In this document: in pieces, positions 1 through 6,007 of the stretch
How positions within the stretch are numbered: position 1 is the stretch's first letter
Layout of the letters: each line of letters opens with the position of its first letter
Assembly: GCA_028281425.1 (NCBI GenBank)
Contig: JANQJX010000192.1
Location: forward strand, 1 to 6,706
From: Simkania sp.
GTDB taxonomy: Bacteria > Chlamydiota > Chlamydiia > Chlamydiales > Simkaniaceae
Length of the DNA: 6,706 nucleotides
Direction: 5' to 3'
The notes under the pieces: model-generated
The model's input: the letters and a program-made list of their open reading frames with translations, nothing else
Told to the model about the DNA's origin: nothing
Database searches by the model: none
Program-made: the position numbers and the translations under genes

Positions 1-67
1 AATTCCCACAAAAATCCCAATCGATTTTGTAGTGTCTTTGGAAAGTGGAACGTTCATTTTTAGTGAC

Positions 68-253
68 TTAAGTTAAATTTTGCGAAAGTTGGGCTAGGGA
101 GAAAAGACCCTTTAGAGGATGATTTTCCAGTTCAAGGCAGTCCCAGTAAGTGTGTCGACGAAATAAAACAAGAACATCAAAACGGCTACAGTCCTGCGAT
201 TCAAAATTGAAACGGTGGAAAAAGTTCAGAAAGCAAAAAGAAAATTGAGAGCG
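68..253 (-). pseudogene. possible gene tail downstream of lepB (unassigned)
   Basis: Directly after the lepB stop, the same frame stays open for 61 codons to a TAA at 68-70, but it has no ATG, GTG or TTG start. The translation is protein-like, with a central SRFDVLVL stretch followed by HTYWDCLELENHPLKG. The RFDV run and a following acidic/hydrophobic tail loosely recall the C-terminus of YraN/UPF0102 proteins, which are encoded near lepB in some bacteria; this is a guess, not an identification. Past the TAA the frame remains open to the window edge. A plus-strand frame over the same bases (about 67-207) is also open, so strand and coding status are uncertain. No ribosome binding site was found for the ATG on the minus strand at 57. 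Confidence 0.2.
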
Positions 254-2119
254 TCAATCTAACTTGATAGGGAGTTTGCGATATTTGATATAATAATAGA
301 TCCAAGCAATAATAATGAGACCAAAAAGAGTCCAGATGATCAAATTTGGTAAAATAAAAAAAGGTTTAGAGGGTTGCAATAAAAAGCCAAAACGAGATCC
401 TGGAGGCCAAAAAATAAAAGAGGGACTTCCACGGAGGTTATCTTCTGGAACGAAACCAAAAGCTCTACTATCACCGCTCATCGCATAATTGTCTCCTAAA
501 ACGAGATATTCTTTGGAAGGGACCAGGATTCCATATTTTTTAAGAAAAGCGGGATCTATTTGATCTTTTGTTTTAAAGAGAGGAGGGCTATCAACAAAAG
601 GGTGATAGGGGTGGTAAGAAGGAGCGTTTTCTTTTTTTAAAGATTCTTTTTCAATAAAACGCGCAAGAGTGGGATCTTGGCGTTTCATTAAGATGGCTCC
701 CATGGCATAGAGATTGCCCTCTTTATAATAAACATAACGAGAAGGCAAAAGAGTTTTATTTTTGTTTTGGGGTTCATAATAAGTGAGCCATTCAATTCCG
801 AGGTTATAGAGTGTTTGAATCTGTTTGAAATCAAAACGATAAAGAGGATGCTTGGAAGGGAGCTCTTTTGTAATTCCTCCAAAGAGAATTTGATAGGCTT
901 TTCCTTGATAAAATTCGTAGGTTCCATCGGGAACCTGTTTAAGAGAAGGGCATGTTTCACATGTCCTGCTAGCTTTTATAGAGCTTCCATATCGAGCAAC
1001 TTTCTCATCTTTAACAACAAAGCGAGCCGTATAGAGATTTTTTTGCAGTGTTTTAAGGTGGTTTTCTGTTAGAGGAAGTAAGGTTTGGTTTGTGCTAGGA
1101 GTTGGGTATAATCGGCCATGAGCATCTTGTTGGATAAGGGGGTGTTTAATGCTGGGATGATGAAAGATTTGTAAAAAATAGGAAGCTGTTTGTTTTTTAG
1201 AAGAAGGAGAATCTGCAAGTAAAAGGGCCTCTTCTTTTGTTAAGAGACGGGCCATTCCGTAATTTTTAAATCCCCAAAGATCGAAATAATCTTCAATCTT
1301 ATCTTTATAAGGGGGAAGCAATTCACCTTTAACATGGCCTAAAGGAGTCACTTGAATTTTTGCGATTTGTTGGTTCATTTGAGAAAAGATCAGAGGAGTA
1401 TAAAATCCATGTGTTGGGTTTTTTGGAAAAAGAATGCGTCCATAAAAGTTAATAAAAGGGATATGTTCGATATGAGAGAGCATTTTAAGCTGTAGCTTTT
1501 GGGAGATATCTTTTTTTTGCTCATCAATTCCATAGATTTGGCCCCCATAAAAATAGAGGGTATCTCCTGGTTTGCCAATAAGTCTTTTGACAAGTTGTTT
1601 TTTTCCGGGAAAAAGATAGAAATAACGGGTATTGACATCTTGCATGTCTAGATCTTGACCTGTAAAAACAACAATTCCTAAGCGAGTGACAAGATGAGGA
1701 TCAAAGAAAAAGTGGGCTTTTTTTAAAGGAATATTAAGTCCAAATGTTGTTTTTGAAACCATTAAACGGTCTTTTTCTTGAAGTGTAGGTCGCATGGAAC
1801 CTGTTGGGATTTCATAAAACTCAAACCACATAGAACGAATCAAAGTTGCGATGATAAGAGCTAAGATGATCTGAAAGATAAAACTACGTGCCTTATCAAA
1901 AAAGGTTTTTTTGAGATGAATGTTTGCCCATGTTTCAATATTTTGGGCTTGATCACTTGCGTTTTCTTGATGATGGGAAATAAGAAGTTTTTGAAGTTTT
2001 TCTAATTTAGAACGGATGATATTTTTATCATGATCTGAAAGATATTTCTTTTTTCGTTTATAAAGGTGTGTGATATGCCTAAAAATTGCATGCGATTTTC
2101 TAAGAGAATACTTTTTCAT
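254..2119 (-). CDS. lepB: Signal peptidase I, chlamydial large form
   Basis: Membrane-bound serine protease that removes signal peptides from exported proteins on the periplasmic face of the inner membrane, using a Ser/Lys dyad. Visible features: a basic N-terminal region of about 75 residues; one membrane segment at about 78-97; box B, EIPTGSMRPTL, with catalytic Ser108; box D, VKRLIGKPGD, with the general-base lysine at about 178; and the conserved GDN...SGDSR box at about 542-552. Between the last two lies an insert of about 350 residues with two CxxC-like cysteines. A second hydrophobic segment at about 587-611 ends the protein. Typical bacterial LepB has about 250-350 residues; about 630 is the known chlamydial length. 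The ATG at 2119 starts MKKYSLRK; there is no clear Shine-Dalgarno sequence. Next to it is only degraded DNA, so it appears monocistronic here. Confidence 0.95.
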   Translation of the reverse strand: MKKYSLRKSHAIFRHITHLYKRKKKYLSDHDKNIIRSKLEKLQKLLISHHQENASDQAQNIETWANIHLKKTFFDKARSFIFQIILALIIATLIRSMWFEFYEIPTGSMRPTLQEKDRLMVSKTTFGLNIPLKKAHFFFDPHLVTRLGIVVFTGQDLDMQDVNTRYFYLFPGKKQLVKRLIGKPGDTLYFYGGQIYGIDEQKKDISQKLQLKMLSHIEHIPFINFYGRILFPKNPTHGFYTPLIFSQMNQQIAKIQVTPLGHVKGELLPPYKDKIEDYFDLWGFKNYGMARLLTKEEALLLADSPSSKKQTASYFLQIFHHPSIKHPLIQQDAHGRLYPTPSTNQTLLPLTENHLKTLQKNLYTARFVVKDEKVARYGSSIKASRTCETCPSLKQVPDGTYEFYQGKAYQILFGGITKELPSKHPLYRFDFKQIQTLYNLGIEWLTYYEPQNKNKTLLPSRYVYYKEGNLYAMGAILMKRQDPTLARFIEKESLKKENAPSYHPYHPFVDSPPLFKTKDQIDPAFLKKYGILVPSKEYLVLGDNYAMSGDSRAFGFVPEDNLRGSPSFIFWPPGSRFGFLLQPSKPFFILPNLIIWTLFGLIIIAWIYYYIKYRKLPIKLD

Positions 2120-2180
2120 ACACTTGTTTAAGAGGTTATGGATAAGTTTTAAGATTTAAAACAGCATAAGTTTAACAAAA

Positions 2181-2210
2181 ATTGTAATACATCTAAAGTT
2201 ATTCTTCCAA
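2181..2210 (-). promoter_or_regulatory. candidate sigma-70-type promoter for lepB
   Basis: On the minus strand, TTGGAA (2205-2210) and TACAAT (2181-2186) are separated by 18 bp, a fair match to TTGACA/TATAAT. The predicted leader to the lepB ATG is about 55 nt. It is a weak -35 in AT-rich DNA, so chance occurrence is possible. Confidence 0.3.
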
Positions 2211-2337
2211 CTATTGTGGAAAACTTGTTCATGAATCAGGTGTTTAAAGAGAGTAGCAAATTGCCTTTAAGAGGGTTTTATTGTAAAGTAAATTTTTTGT
2301 AAAAATGATAAGATAAGACATAAATTCCTGGGGATTT

Positions 2338-2385
2338 AAGGGTTTAGAGATAGTTTCTAAACTTCTTATTTAAGTCTTAACCCTT
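2338..2385. repeat. two mutually exclusive short inverted repeats
   Basis: AAGGGTT (2338-2344) can pair with AACCCTT (2379-2385), while GTTTAGA (2342-2348) can pair with TCTAAAC (2356-2362). The two stems share bases 2342-2344, so they cannot both be complete. Stems of only 7 bp in AT-rich DNA may be chance. No poly-T tract follows, so it is not called a terminator. Confidence 0.2.
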
Positions 2386-2441
2386 CTGTCTTGTGTTGTT
2401 TGATTTTCAGAGTTGAAAAATTGTTCATAACTAACCCATAG

Positions 2442-2478
2442 GGGACTGCTCAAAATCTGAATTTTTTGATTTTTAACT
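2442..2478 (+). repeat. left IS-like terminal inverted repeat
   Basis: Begins GGGACTGCTCAAAA (2442-2455), continues through CTGAATTTTTTG (2457-2468) and ends AACT at 2478. It is the inverted partner of 5936-5973, with differences only at 2456, at 2469 and by one T in the T-run. Identity drops sharply inside position 2478, which is how terminal repeats behave. Confidence 0.65.
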
Positions 2479-2584
2479 CACTTTAAGCAAAATGGGAAGC
2501 AATTAAAATAGCTTTGTTTTCTTATGTTGATTGATTTTTCAAAACCTCTCACTTTGCCTATCCTGTCTCTATCACCTCTTCTGA

Positions 2585-2824
2585 AAAGGGATACAGACTA
2601 TTTTCGGAAACGCCAATAAATTTTCGAATAAATAAGTTTGTGAATTTATTCTCGAGAATTTATGGGATGTTCCAGAGAAGCAGAGCATATGGATTTTTTT
2701 AGAAGTGGTATGCGAAATAGGGGAGAGAAAAGATAAGATTTTTTAGATTCTGGGAAAGAATATTAGGGATTTAAAAGAACTTCTTATGCGGAGATTAGAC
2801 AGCAATTATGGGGTTAAAGCATAA
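2585..2824 (+). pseudogene. possible decayed reading frame, unidentified
   Basis: One frame gives three protein-like segments separated only by a TAA at 2633-2635 and a TAG at 2744-2746, ending at TAA 2822-2824. The middle 36 codons contain the runs ENLWDVPEKQSIWIFLEVV and CEIGERKDKIF, and the last 25 contain NIRDLKELLMRRLDS. The residue make-up (mixed acidic, basic and hydrophobic, with tryptophans) looks coding rather than random, but no family is recognised and there is no start codon with a ribosome binding site. Its end overlaps the start of the next gene in another frame. It may be a relic of the DNA carried behind the left inverted repeat. Confidence 0.25.
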
Positions 2825-3155
2825 TAAAAACATGCAAATGAAAGATAAAAAGCAAATAGAATTTCATTCCTTATTATTTCAGCTTGGAGAAATTCTAAAA
2901 GAGCCGCCAACGGTTATTGATTGTTATGATTGGCTAGATACCATTGATGCATTGATGCGTCAAATACGAGCTATTTCGAAAGAAGCTCATGACAAACTCG
3001 ACGATTTAATTTGTGAAGTTCAACGGCGTGGACAAGAACACGTACGTGATATTGATGCTAATGAATCTCCTTCTCAAGTTGCAAGAAGTGCTGATCTCTA
3101 TTTTGAGCAAGTGTCTTATACCAATTCTGAAATCAATGATCTCAAAGAATTTTAA
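2808..3155 (+). CDS. hypothetical protein, charged and probably helical
   Basis: 115 codons from the ATG at 2808; not assigned to any family. The sequence is highly charged and soluble-looking, without signal peptide or membrane segment. Residues about 40-80 (YDWLDTIDALMRQIRAISKE and following) suggest amphipathic helix or short coiled coil. The start is uncertain: a GGAG at 2790-2793 lies 14 nt from the first ATG, longer than ideal, and in-frame ATGs follow at 2832 and 2838. The latter would give MKDKKQIEF. It converges on the next gene with 26 bp between the two stop codons and no hairpin terminator visible. Continuous coding quality to residue 115 favours a real gene, but no function can be stated. 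Confidence 0.6.
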   Translation: MGLKHNKNMQMKDKKQIEFHSLLFQLGEILKEPPTVIDCYDWLDTIDALMRQIRAISKEAHDKLDDLICEVQRRGQEHVRDIDANESPSQVARSADLYFEQVSYTNSEINDLKEF

Positions 3156-3181
3156 AAACTCATTGGAATAGCATTCAGGGG

Positions 3182-4186
3182 TTAAAAAATAAAAGGATGT
3201 TCCATCTGGCAATTTAATCCAAATATTTCATCACTTACAAACCAAAGGTAATGGTGTCCATGATTTAAAATTTCTTCAAGAGTTTTTTGATCTGCCTCTA
3301 GAATAATATTCTCATGAGCTCGGTGCATTTGAGTGGGAATGAAGTGGGTTTGGTAATTTCCTTTTTGAGTCACATCCATGGCATAAAGCTTCAGTTGACG
3401 ACAATACAAAGGAGCCTTGAGACGGAATTGAAATGTTTTGGCTTTTTTTTCAATGCTTCCTATGAATTGGGGGGGACGTCTTGGGATATTTTTTTCTTTG
3501 CTAAAAAGATTTTTTCCTGCATCGATAGCATGAATTTTAAACTTTATCGATTTTTCTTTGGCTTGGATCCAATAGGGAAAAGGAAAATCCTTTTTTACAC
3601 GATCAAAATAGAGAATCACTTTTTTTCCTCCAAGATTGCCTTGACCCTGTGGCCACTTTCCTGTAAAGACCTGGTATAGAGGGTTTTTTACTTTTTTCCC
3701 CTCCCATATCATAGGAGGTCCCCAAAGGGCATTGCAGTGGACTTCTCCAGGGCGTTGTGTTGGAGCTGTTTTGAGTCGTTTTTCTTTTGAGAGTTCTTCT
3801 AATTCAAGTGAAATAAGGGGAGTGAAGAAAGCATTGATTTGATCTGTTGAAAGATGCGTTTTTCGACTTAAGGAGTAACATTCTGAAATTGTATTTTCTT
3901 TGAGATCAAACATGTAGAGAATCCAAGAGCTACAATTTTTTGCTCCTGTTTCAACCCATTTTTTCCAATCGTCAAAGAAAACTAGATGACTTGGAATACT
4001 GATTTCTTCTAAAATCAATTCGTTGGAATCTATACTTTGGATTGTAATCAAGGTGTAAATTTTATTTTGCTTGGTTACAACATAGGTACCTGGCTTTGCT
4101 TTTAAGAGTTTTTCTTTAAGCGTGAGTCCAAAACAACTTAAGTGAAGAAAGAGAATAAAAAAAAGAGGTAAAAGAGGATGTTTCAT
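3182..4186 (-). CDS. hypothetical exported protein with N-terminal signal sequence
   Basis: 334 codons from the ATG at 4186 (MKHPLLPLFFILFLHLSC). The N-terminus is a clear Sec signal: short basic start, hydrophobic core to about residue 16, then SCFG before LTLKEK, consistent with signal peptidase I cleavage near residues 19-21. The HLSC run is a poor lipobox (His at -3), so a lipoprotein is less likely. The mature part has about 310 residues with no recognised catalytic motif; a KPGTYVVTKQNKIYTL segment near its start suggests beta structure. Two in-frame starts exist. TTG at 4192 has an AGGGAG about 12 nt upstream, but ATG at 4186 overlaps the stop of the preceding gene tail as ATGA, a typical translational-coupling arrangement, so ATG is preferred. 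Periplasmic or surface location is inferred; function unknown. Confidence 0.75.
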   Translation of the reverse strand: MKHPLLPLFFILFLHLSCFGLTLKEKLLKAKPGTYVVTKQNKIYTLITIQSIDSNELILEEISIPSHLVFFDDWKKWVETGAKNCSSWILYMFDLKENTISECYSLSRKTHLSTDQINAFFTPLISLELEELSKEKRLKTAPTQRPGEVHCNALWGPPMIWEGKKVKNPLYQVFTGKWPQGQGNLGGKKVILYFDRVKKDFPFPYWIQAKEKSIKFKIHAIDAGKNLFSKEKNIPRRPPQFIGSIEKKAKTFQFRLKAPLYCRQLKLYAMDVTQKGNYQTHFIPTQMHRAHENIILEADQKTLEEILNHGHHYLWFVSDEIFGLNCQMEHPFIF

Positions 4187-4323
4187 AAGCAAAAAGGATA
4201 ATCTCTCCCTCTTTTTTTAGCTACTTTAAGCTTTGCTAGTTTTGAAGTTTTTTCAAAAAAATCGTTAACATCTCTTTTTCCAGGGGTAGCATGAAAATAG
4301 AGATTAGGAAAATCAAACTTGGA
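4183..4323 (-). pseudogene. C-terminal remnant of an unidentified gene
   Basis: Immediately after the nrdG stop, and in the same frame, 46 codons run to a TGA at 4183-4185. The translation is clearly protein-like, beginning KFDFPNLYFHATPGKRDV and ending with a basic stretch and PFCL. There is no start codon. Its TGA overlaps the ATG of the downstream exported-protein gene (ATGA), so the two were very likely an operon with coupled translation. The N-terminal part has been lost, apparently replaced by the nrdDG block, whose last codon lies directly next to the remnant. I do not recognise the family. Its present expression would depend on read-through of the nrdG stop, so it is probably dead. 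Confidence 0.5.
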
Positions 4324-4995
4324 TTAGCGAATAGTAAACTGTTTCAACAAACCTTGAAGCTTGATCTGTAATTGCGTAGAAATGCGAAAAGGACGATCAT
4401 TGGCAATGAGTTCCCGATCTATGCATCCACGTTGCTGAAAATATTGCAAAACAAAATGGCCCGCTCCCATTGCAGCTACCTTTTCTGCAACTTCTATAAT
4501 GTCCACTTCTTTGATCAGAGAGGGATGAATGGTCAATCGAAATTCTGTTGCAACGCCACTTTCTAGAACATAATTAGCGGACTGTAAAGCAGATGATCCA
4601 CGATTGATTTTTTGAGTGAGATCGGGATATTTGCTTAAAGGGGCCTTCCAGTCCATCCCCACCCAATCAAGCATTGGAAGTACAATTTTTAATTGCTGAG
4701 GAAAGCTTCCTCCTGTGTGCAGTCCTACTTTAAATCCCAATCCTTTTACCTCAGATATTGCTTCTCTAAGGGTCTTTTGCATAGTGGGCTCTCCCCCGCT
4801 AAACACAACACTATCAAGCCACCCTTGCCGTTTTTTTAGTGAGCATAAAATGGTCTTCCAATCAATTGGCGAAGGATTAAGAAAAGCCTGGAGATGTGGA
4901 TTGTGGCAATAACGGCATTTCCAAATGCACCCTTGACAGAAGACAACTGCAGAAAGGTGGTCAGGATAGTCTAACGTGCTAAATGGGAGAAATCC
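4324..4995 (-). pseudogene. nrdG: Anaerobic ribonucleotide reductase activase (NrdG, radical SAM), start lost
   Basis: NrdG is a radical S-adenosylmethionine enzyme with a 4Fe-4S cluster that installs the glycyl radical on NrdD. The frame of 223 codons begins GFLPFSTLDYP, typical of the very N-terminus of this family. It has the cluster motif CxxxCxxC (C23, C27, C30 in CIWKCRYCHNP), SGGEPT at about 66-71 for SAM binding, and a family-like C-terminus ending at TAA. Only about five N-terminal residues and the start codon appear missing. A TGA at 4996-4998 blocks the frame upstream, and there is no ATG, GTG or TTG before the cysteines. A GTG at 4806 would yield a protein without the cluster site. 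The gene overlaps the nrdD fragment in another frame by 25 bp, the result of a deletion joining the two. Probably non-functional unless translated from an unusual start. Confidence 0.85.
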
Positions 4996-5675
4996 TCAGG
5001 GCAGACCCAGTCAAAAGTCAGATGAGTAAAAGGAGTTTGTGTTCCCCATCTTGAAGGAACATTGAGGTTAAAGATGAGCTCTTGCATTTTTTGTTTCACG
5101 ACTTTGTAGCTCAATGCTTCTTTCCTTATATAGGGAGCCATATAGGTATCGAAAGAGCTAAAAGCTTGCGCTCCTGCCCACTCATTTTGCAGTGTTCCCA
5201 AGAAGTTTACGATTTGTCCAATAGCGCTCGAAAAATACTTCGGGGCCTTTGCCTCTACTTTTCCAGGAACTCCATTGAATCCTTCCATAAGAAGTGTGCG
5301 TAAAGACCAGCCAGCACAATAGCCTGCTAGCATATCGATGTCGTGAATATGCAGATCTCCTTGACGGTGTGCATTTCTTATTTCTTTTGAATATAAATGG
5401 GAGAGCCAATAGTTTGCTGTTATTTTACCCGAGATGTTAAGGATCAATCCTCCAAGAGAATATCCCTGATTAGCGTTAGCATTGACTCGCCAATCTCGCT
5501 GTTTTAAATACTCATGAATTGTTTCAACTGCATCTATACCTGTCTGAGAGTTTATATTTTGATTCTGTAATTGATCTGCGTTAGGATGATCTATCTTTGA
5601 AGATGAAGGGGTAGATTTTTTATCAATTTCTGAAAAATCTTGTGTATTGTTGATATGTGGGGATTGCTGCATCAT
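4971..5675 (-). pseudogene. nrdD: Anaerobic (class III) ribonucleoside-triphosphate reductase, N-terminal fragment
   Basis: NrdD reduces ribonucleotides to deoxyribonucleotides without oxygen, using a glycyl radical. The 234 codons contain family signatures in order: RDWRVNANANQGYS (about 61-74), HIHDIDMLAGYCAGWSL (about 108-124), GQIVNFLGTLQNEWAGAQAF and SRWGTQTPFTHLTFDWVCPED near the end. The first 45 or so residues are low-complexity and polar, with no ATP-cone domain. Family members have roughly 600-700 residues, so about two thirds is missing, including the active-site cysteines, the zinc-binding cysteines and the C-terminal glycyl-radical motif. The family match stops at CPED near 5000 and is followed by a short out-of-frame tail to TAG at 4971. 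At that very point the nrdG match begins, so one deletion removed the end of nrdD and the start of nrdG. It cannot be an active reductase. Confidence 0.9.
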
Positions 5676-5677
5676 GA

Positions 5678-5683
5678 CCTCCT
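5678..5683 (-). promoter_or_regulatory. strong ribosome binding site of nrdD
   Basis: Perfect AGGAGG on the minus strand, 2 nt before the ATG at 5675 and 5 nt before a second in-frame ATG at 5672 (ATGATG). The spacing favours the second ATG as the real start. It is the best Shine-Dalgarno sequence in the window, in contrast to lepB. Confidence 0.8.
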
Positions 5684-5694
5684 ACATGTCGTAA

Positions 5695-5710
5695 ATACTA
5701 TATGTGGTAT
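5695..5710. promoter_or_regulatory. NrdR-box-like palindrome, proximal
   Basis: The 16 bases ATACTATATGTGGTAT fit the known NrdR box pattern acaCwAtATaTwGtgt at most core positions. The box lies 20 bp upstream of nrdD and overlaps the candidate -10. NrdR is an ATP-cone/zinc repressor of ribonucleotide reductase genes that binds such boxes in pairs. No nrdR gene is in the window. Confidence 0.7.
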
Positions 5711-5725
5711 CTATATACATTTAAA
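5697..5725 (-). promoter_or_regulatory. candidate nrdD promoter
   Basis: On the minus strand, TTTAAA (5720-5725) and TATAGT (5697-5702) are separated by 17 bp. TATAGT is a 5/6 match to the -10 consensus. The -10 lies inside the proximal NrdR-like box and the distal box sits just upstream of the -35. The start point would be about 15 nt before the coding region. Confidence 0.4.
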
Positions 5726-5726
5726 C

Positions 5727-5742
5727 ATACTATATATAGTAG
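5727..5742. promoter_or_regulatory. NrdR-box-like palindrome, distal
   Basis: The 16 bases ATACTATATATAGTAG have an almost perfect palindromic core, CTATATATAG, matching the NrdR consensus. It starts 32 bp from the proximal box, about three helical turns, the spacing known for paired NrdR boxes. Both sites lie in front of a ribonucleotide reductase gene, which makes chance unlikely. Confidence 0.75.
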
Positions 5743-5861
5743 AGTCTATCTACCCCTATTTCCTTTTAAATTTTATGATGGAAAGATTTTTTGCTGGGCT
5801 ATATAAAGGAACTATTGAAAGCTAGATTTTTTGGAGAGGAATTTTCTATTTTTTTGCGAAT

Positions 5862-5918
5862 CTATTTTGAGCTAAGTTGATATTATCAATTGAGATTAGG
5901 TGATTTAGCTCAAAGTAG
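5862..5918. repeat. 14-bp inverted repeat enclosing a 13-bp palindrome
   Basis: CTATTTTGAGCTAA (5862-5875) and TTAGCTCAAAGTAG (5905-5918) are inverted copies with one mismatch. Inside the loop is a perfect palindrome, TTGATATTATCAA (5877-5889). It could form a hairpin or cruciform, or be an operator or part of the adjoining mobile element. Low GC and the lack of a T-tract argue against an ordinary rho-independent terminator. Confidence 0.5.
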
Positions 5919-5935
5919 TTTGGGATAAAAAAGGA

Positions 5936-5973
5936 AGTTAAAAAACCAAAAAATTCAGGTTTTGAGCAGTCCC
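5936..5973 (-). repeat. right IS-like terminal inverted repeat
   Basis: Read on the minus strand from 5973 it begins GGGACTGCTCAAAA and follows the left repeat at 2442-2478 for 38 bases with two substitutions and one extra T. The sequence ATA follows directly outside (5974-5976). Confidence 0.65.
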
Positions 5974-6007
5974 ATAAAGGGAATTTTAACTCATGAATGG
6001 AGTAGAA

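Larger units (their letters stand above)
2120..2807. other. long region without an intact gene
   Basis: These 688 bases carry no convincing intact gene. They hold a candidate lepB promoter, an overlapping pair of inverted repeats (2338-2385), an IS-like end (2442-2478), and a frame interrupted by stops from 2585 to 2824. Short frames such as 2231-2302 (23 codons) and 2524-2619 (31 codons, MLIDFSKPL...) lack ribosome binding sites and recognisable motifs. The stretch looks like decayed or inserted DNA rather than a regulatory region alone. Confidence 0.5.
2442..5973. mobile_element. segment bounded by long inverted repeats (possible transposon or paired IS relics)
   Basis: The two ends at 2442-2478 and 5936-5973 are inverted copies matching at 35 positions, with two substitutions and one gap. 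Both have GGGACTGCTCAAAA outermost, so their interiors face each other as the two ends of one element would. ATA lies immediately outside each end if the left end is taken to begin with its extra G at 2441; this could be a 3-bp target duplication. The interior holds a hypothetical gene, an exported protein gene, a gene tail and the nrdDG relic, but no transposase that I recognise. Alternatives are a non-autonomous or composite element, or two independent IS/MITE relics that each kept one end. End style and a short TA-type duplication would fit IS5-like elements, but the family is not established. Confidence 0.35.
5676..5992. other. intergenic region between divergent nrdD relic and small exported-protein gene
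   Basis: These 317 bases hold the nrdD ribosome binding site, promoter and two NrdR-like boxes (to 5742), an AT-rich stretch 5743-5861 with no coding signal that I trust, an inverted repeat (5862-5918) and the right IS-like end (5936-5973). The IS-like end stops 20 bp before the ATG at 5993, so the rightward gene's own promoter must lie inside the element or be lost. Confidence 0.5.

Noticed and set aside
1..57. Possible minus-strand gene start (MNVPLSKD...) at 57
   Set aside because: No ribosome binding site, only 19 codons in the window, and another frame is equally open.
131..151. Weak third copy of the IS-like end (CAGTTCAAGGCAGTCCCA)
   Set aside because: Only the GCAGTCCCA part is well conserved; the rest matches poorly and no second end is visible, so it is too weak to annotate.
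2136..2221. Two DnaA-box-like 9-mers on the minus strand (TTATCCATA at 2136-2144 and TTTTCCACA at 2213-2221)
   Set aside because: Each has a mismatch to TTATCCACA, there is no cluster or dnaA/dnaN nearby, and such near matches are common in AT-rich DNA; not called an origin.
3314..3679. 121-codon plus-strand frame opposite the exported-protein gene
   Set aside because: It is antisense to a better-supported gene with signal peptide, and its Phe-rich composition mirrors the Lys-rich opposite strand.
4230..4260. Hairpin TTTTGAA...TTCAAAA after nrdG as a terminator
   Set aside because: The stem has almost no GC and the stretch lies within a protein-like gene tail.
4324..4806. Shorter NrdG reading from the GTG at 4806 as an intact 160-residue protein
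   Set aside because: Family homology including the CxxxCxxC cluster continues upstream of 4806, so this is the tail of a damaged gene, not a complete one.
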